From Sipunculus nudus (Eukaryota > Annelida > Sipuncula > Golfingiida > Sipunculidae), in NCBI GenBank assembly GCA_026874595.1, contig CM049306.1, positions 3,918,019-3,982,018 of the forward strand: a stretch of 64,000 nt of DNA, written 5' to 3'. Numbering within the stretch: the stretch's first letter is position 1; every line of letters begins with the position of its first letter. Below, piece by piece: positions 62,290-64,000 of the stretch. The position numbers were made by a program, and so were the translations under genes. Below the pieces are notes generated by a model. It saw only the letters and a program-made list of their open reading frames with translations. It did not search any database and was not told the DNA's origin.

Positions 62290-64000
62290 AGTAGATAAGA
62301 CACCTACCTCTTAATGCTTCAGTATTAGTTTGTGGCCAAAGTAGATAAGACACCTACCTATTTATGCTTCAGTATTAGTTTGTGGCCAAAGTAGATAAGA
62401 CACCTACCTCTTAATGCTTCAGTACTTAGTACGTGGCCAAAGTAGATAAGACACCTACCTCTTAATGCTTCAGTATTAGTTTGTGGCCAAAGTAGATAAG
62501 ACACCTACCTATTTATGCTTCAGTATTAGTTTGTGGCCAAAGTAGATAAGACACCTACCTCTTAATGCTTCAGTACTTAGTACGTGGCCAAAGTAGATAA
62601 GACACCTACCTCTTTATGCTTCAGTACTTAGTACGTGGCCAAAGTAGATAAGACACCTACCTATTTATGCTTCAGTATTAGTTTGTGGCCAAAGTAGATA
62701 AGACACCTACCTCTTAATGCTTCAGTATTAGTTTGTGGCCAAAGTAGATAAGACACCTACCTCTTAATGCTTCAGTATTAGTACGTGGCCAAAGTAGATA
62801 AGACACCTACCTCTTTATGCTTCAGTATTAGTTTGTGACCAAAGTAGATAAGACACCTGTTTCTGTATGCTTCAGTATTAGTTTGTGGCCAAAGTAGATA
62901 AGACACCTACCTCTTAATGCTTCAGTATTAGTTTGTGGCCAAAGTAGATAAGACACCTATTTCTGTATGCTTCAGTATTAGTTTGTGGCCAAAGTAGATA
63001 AGACACCTATTTCTGTATGCTTCAGTATTAGTTTGTGGCCAAAGTAGATAAGACACCTACCTCTTAATGCTTCAGTATTAGTTTGTGGCCAAAGTAGATA
63101 AGACACCTACCTCTTAATGCTTCAGTATTAGTTTGTGACCAAAGTAGATAAGACACCTATTTCTGTATGCTTCAGTTTTAGTTTGTGGCCAAAGTAGATA
63201 AGACACCTATTTCTGTATGCTTCAGTATTAGTTTGTGGCCAAAGTAGATAAGACACCTACCTCTTAATGCTTCAGTATTAGTTTGTGGCCAAAGTAGATA
63301 AGACACCTACCTCTTAATGCTTCAGTATTAGTTTGTGACCAAAGTAGATAAGACACCTATTTCTGTATGCTTCAGTTTTAGTTTGTGGCCAAAGTAGATA
63401 AGACACCTATTTCTGTATGCTTCAGTATTAGTTTGTGGCCAAAGTAGATAAGACACCTACCTCTTTATGCTTCAGTATTAGTTTGTGGCCAAAGTAGATA
63501 AGACACCTATTTCTGTATGCTTCAGTATTAGTTTGTGGCCAAAGTAGATAAGACACCTACCTCTTAATGCTTCAGTATTAGTACGTGGCCAAAGTAGATA
63601 AGACACCTACCTCTTTATGCTTCAGTATTAGTTTGTGACCAAAGTAGATAAGACACCTATTTCTGTATGCTTCAGTATTAGTTTGTGGCCAAAGTAGATA
63701 AGACACATACCTCTTTATGCTTCAGTATTAGTTTGTGGCCAAAGTAGATAAGACACCTACCTATTTATGCTTCAGTATTAGTATGTGGCCAAAGTAGATA
63801 AGACACCTACCTATTTATGCTTCAGTTTTGGTATGTGGCCAAAGTAGATAAGACACCTACCTCTTAATGCTTCAGTATTAGTTTGTGACCAAAGTAGATA
63901 AGACACCTACCTCTTAATGCTTCAGTACTTAGTACGTGGCCAAAGTAGATAAGACACCTACCTCTTTATGCTTCAGTATTAGTTTGTGGCCAAAGTAGAT
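62290..64000. repeat. Continuation of the P-like block after a 101-bp loss
   Basis: After the AAACCT monomer at 62,249, two monomers present in P1 (the ATAATAC monomer and the GAAAAG monomer, 31,641-31,741) are missing. The offset drops from 30,658 to 30,557 (50 + 51 bp). GTTTCTG at 62,859 then matches 32,302, and the order follows P1 to the window end. A private TTTTGGTATG is near 63,827. The block is cut by the window edge. Confidence 0.82.

Larger units (their letters stand above)
1..64000. repeat. Satellite DNA array, 50/51-bp monomer, about 1,275 copies
   Basis: The entire window is a head-to-tail tandem repeat. The monomer, phased from base 1, opens with TAGATAAGACACCT, has a variable head at 15-22, then ATGCTTCA to base 30, a variable tail at 31-43, and ends in CCAAAG. 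Most copies are 50 bp and a minority are 51 bp. No inverted monomer, spacer, transposon or unique sequence interrupts the array. GC is about 38%. Stop codons occur in all frames of consecutive 50-bp copies, so no gene is expected. The window starts at monomer base 1 and stops at base 5, so the array extends beyond both ends. Large homogeneous arrays of this type are known as satellite DNA in eukaryotic heterochromatin. The chromosomal location and species are not determinable here. Confidence 0.98.

Noticed and set aside
1-64000. CRISPR array
   Set aside because: There are no unique spacers. The variable parts of each monomer are a few recurrent alleles at fixed positions, and the repeats are contiguous over 64 kb, unlike a repeat-spacer array.
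1-64000. Telomeric or subtelomeric simple repeat
   Set aside because: No TTAGGG, TTTAGGG, TTAGG or similar short telomeric unit occurs in tandem. The repeat unit is 50-51 bp.

Overview
The whole window is one uninterrupted tandem array of a short satellite repeat. The basic monomer is 50 bp and AT-rich (about 38% GC). A recurrent 51-bp variant makes up roughly one monomer in five or six. About 1,275 monomers fit, all head to tail on the same strand. The window opens at monomer base 1 and closes at monomer base 5, so the array continues past both ends. I see no protein-coding gene, RNA gene, transposable element, CRISPR array or unique-sequence gap. An array of this size and kind points to a eukaryotic nuclear genome, in heterochromatin such as a centromeric, pericentromeric, subtelomeric or knob-like block. 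The sequence does not let me name the species.

Notation used below. Head classes are set at monomer bases 15-22: A = ACCTCTTA, B = ACCTCTTT, C = ACCTATTT, D = ATTTCTGT, D' = GTTTCTGT; A* is A with GCATC instead of GCTTC at bases 25-29. Tail classes are set at bases 31-46: 1 = TTTGTGGCC, 2 = the 51-bp form with C inserted after base 33 and AC at 39-40, 3 = AC at 39-40 without the inserted C, 4 = GTGACC instead of GTGGCC, 5 = TATGTGGCC, with or without TTGG. Monomers differ little, and the order of the classes carries the information.

Layout. (i) 1 to about 15.67 kb: four tandem, partly truncated copies of a 3.3-3.9 kb higher-order block. (ii) 15.67-18.18 kb: two copies of a 25-monomer, 1,254-bp higher-order repeat. 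(iii) 18.18-26.4 kb: a mosaic of pieces used elsewhere, including a tandem 754/755-bp duplication. (iv) 26.41-38.32 kb: an 11.9-kb super-block (P1). It is followed by a shortened copy lacking an internal 6,925 bp (38.30-43.27 kb) and then by a nearly identical full copy (P2, 43.27-55.17 kb). (v) 55.2-64 kb: successive patches matching earlier parts of the window at changing offsets.

Every large offset I measured fits a whole number of monomers (for example 1,254 = 25 x 50 + 4; 7,028 = 140 x 50 + 28; 16,857 = 336 x 50 + 57). This is what in-register unequal exchange, gene conversion or replication slippage would leave. P1 and P2 share rare substitutions and differ at only a few sites I could find, so the last round of amplification looks recent. 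Alignments were done by eye, so block ends are good to about one monomer.
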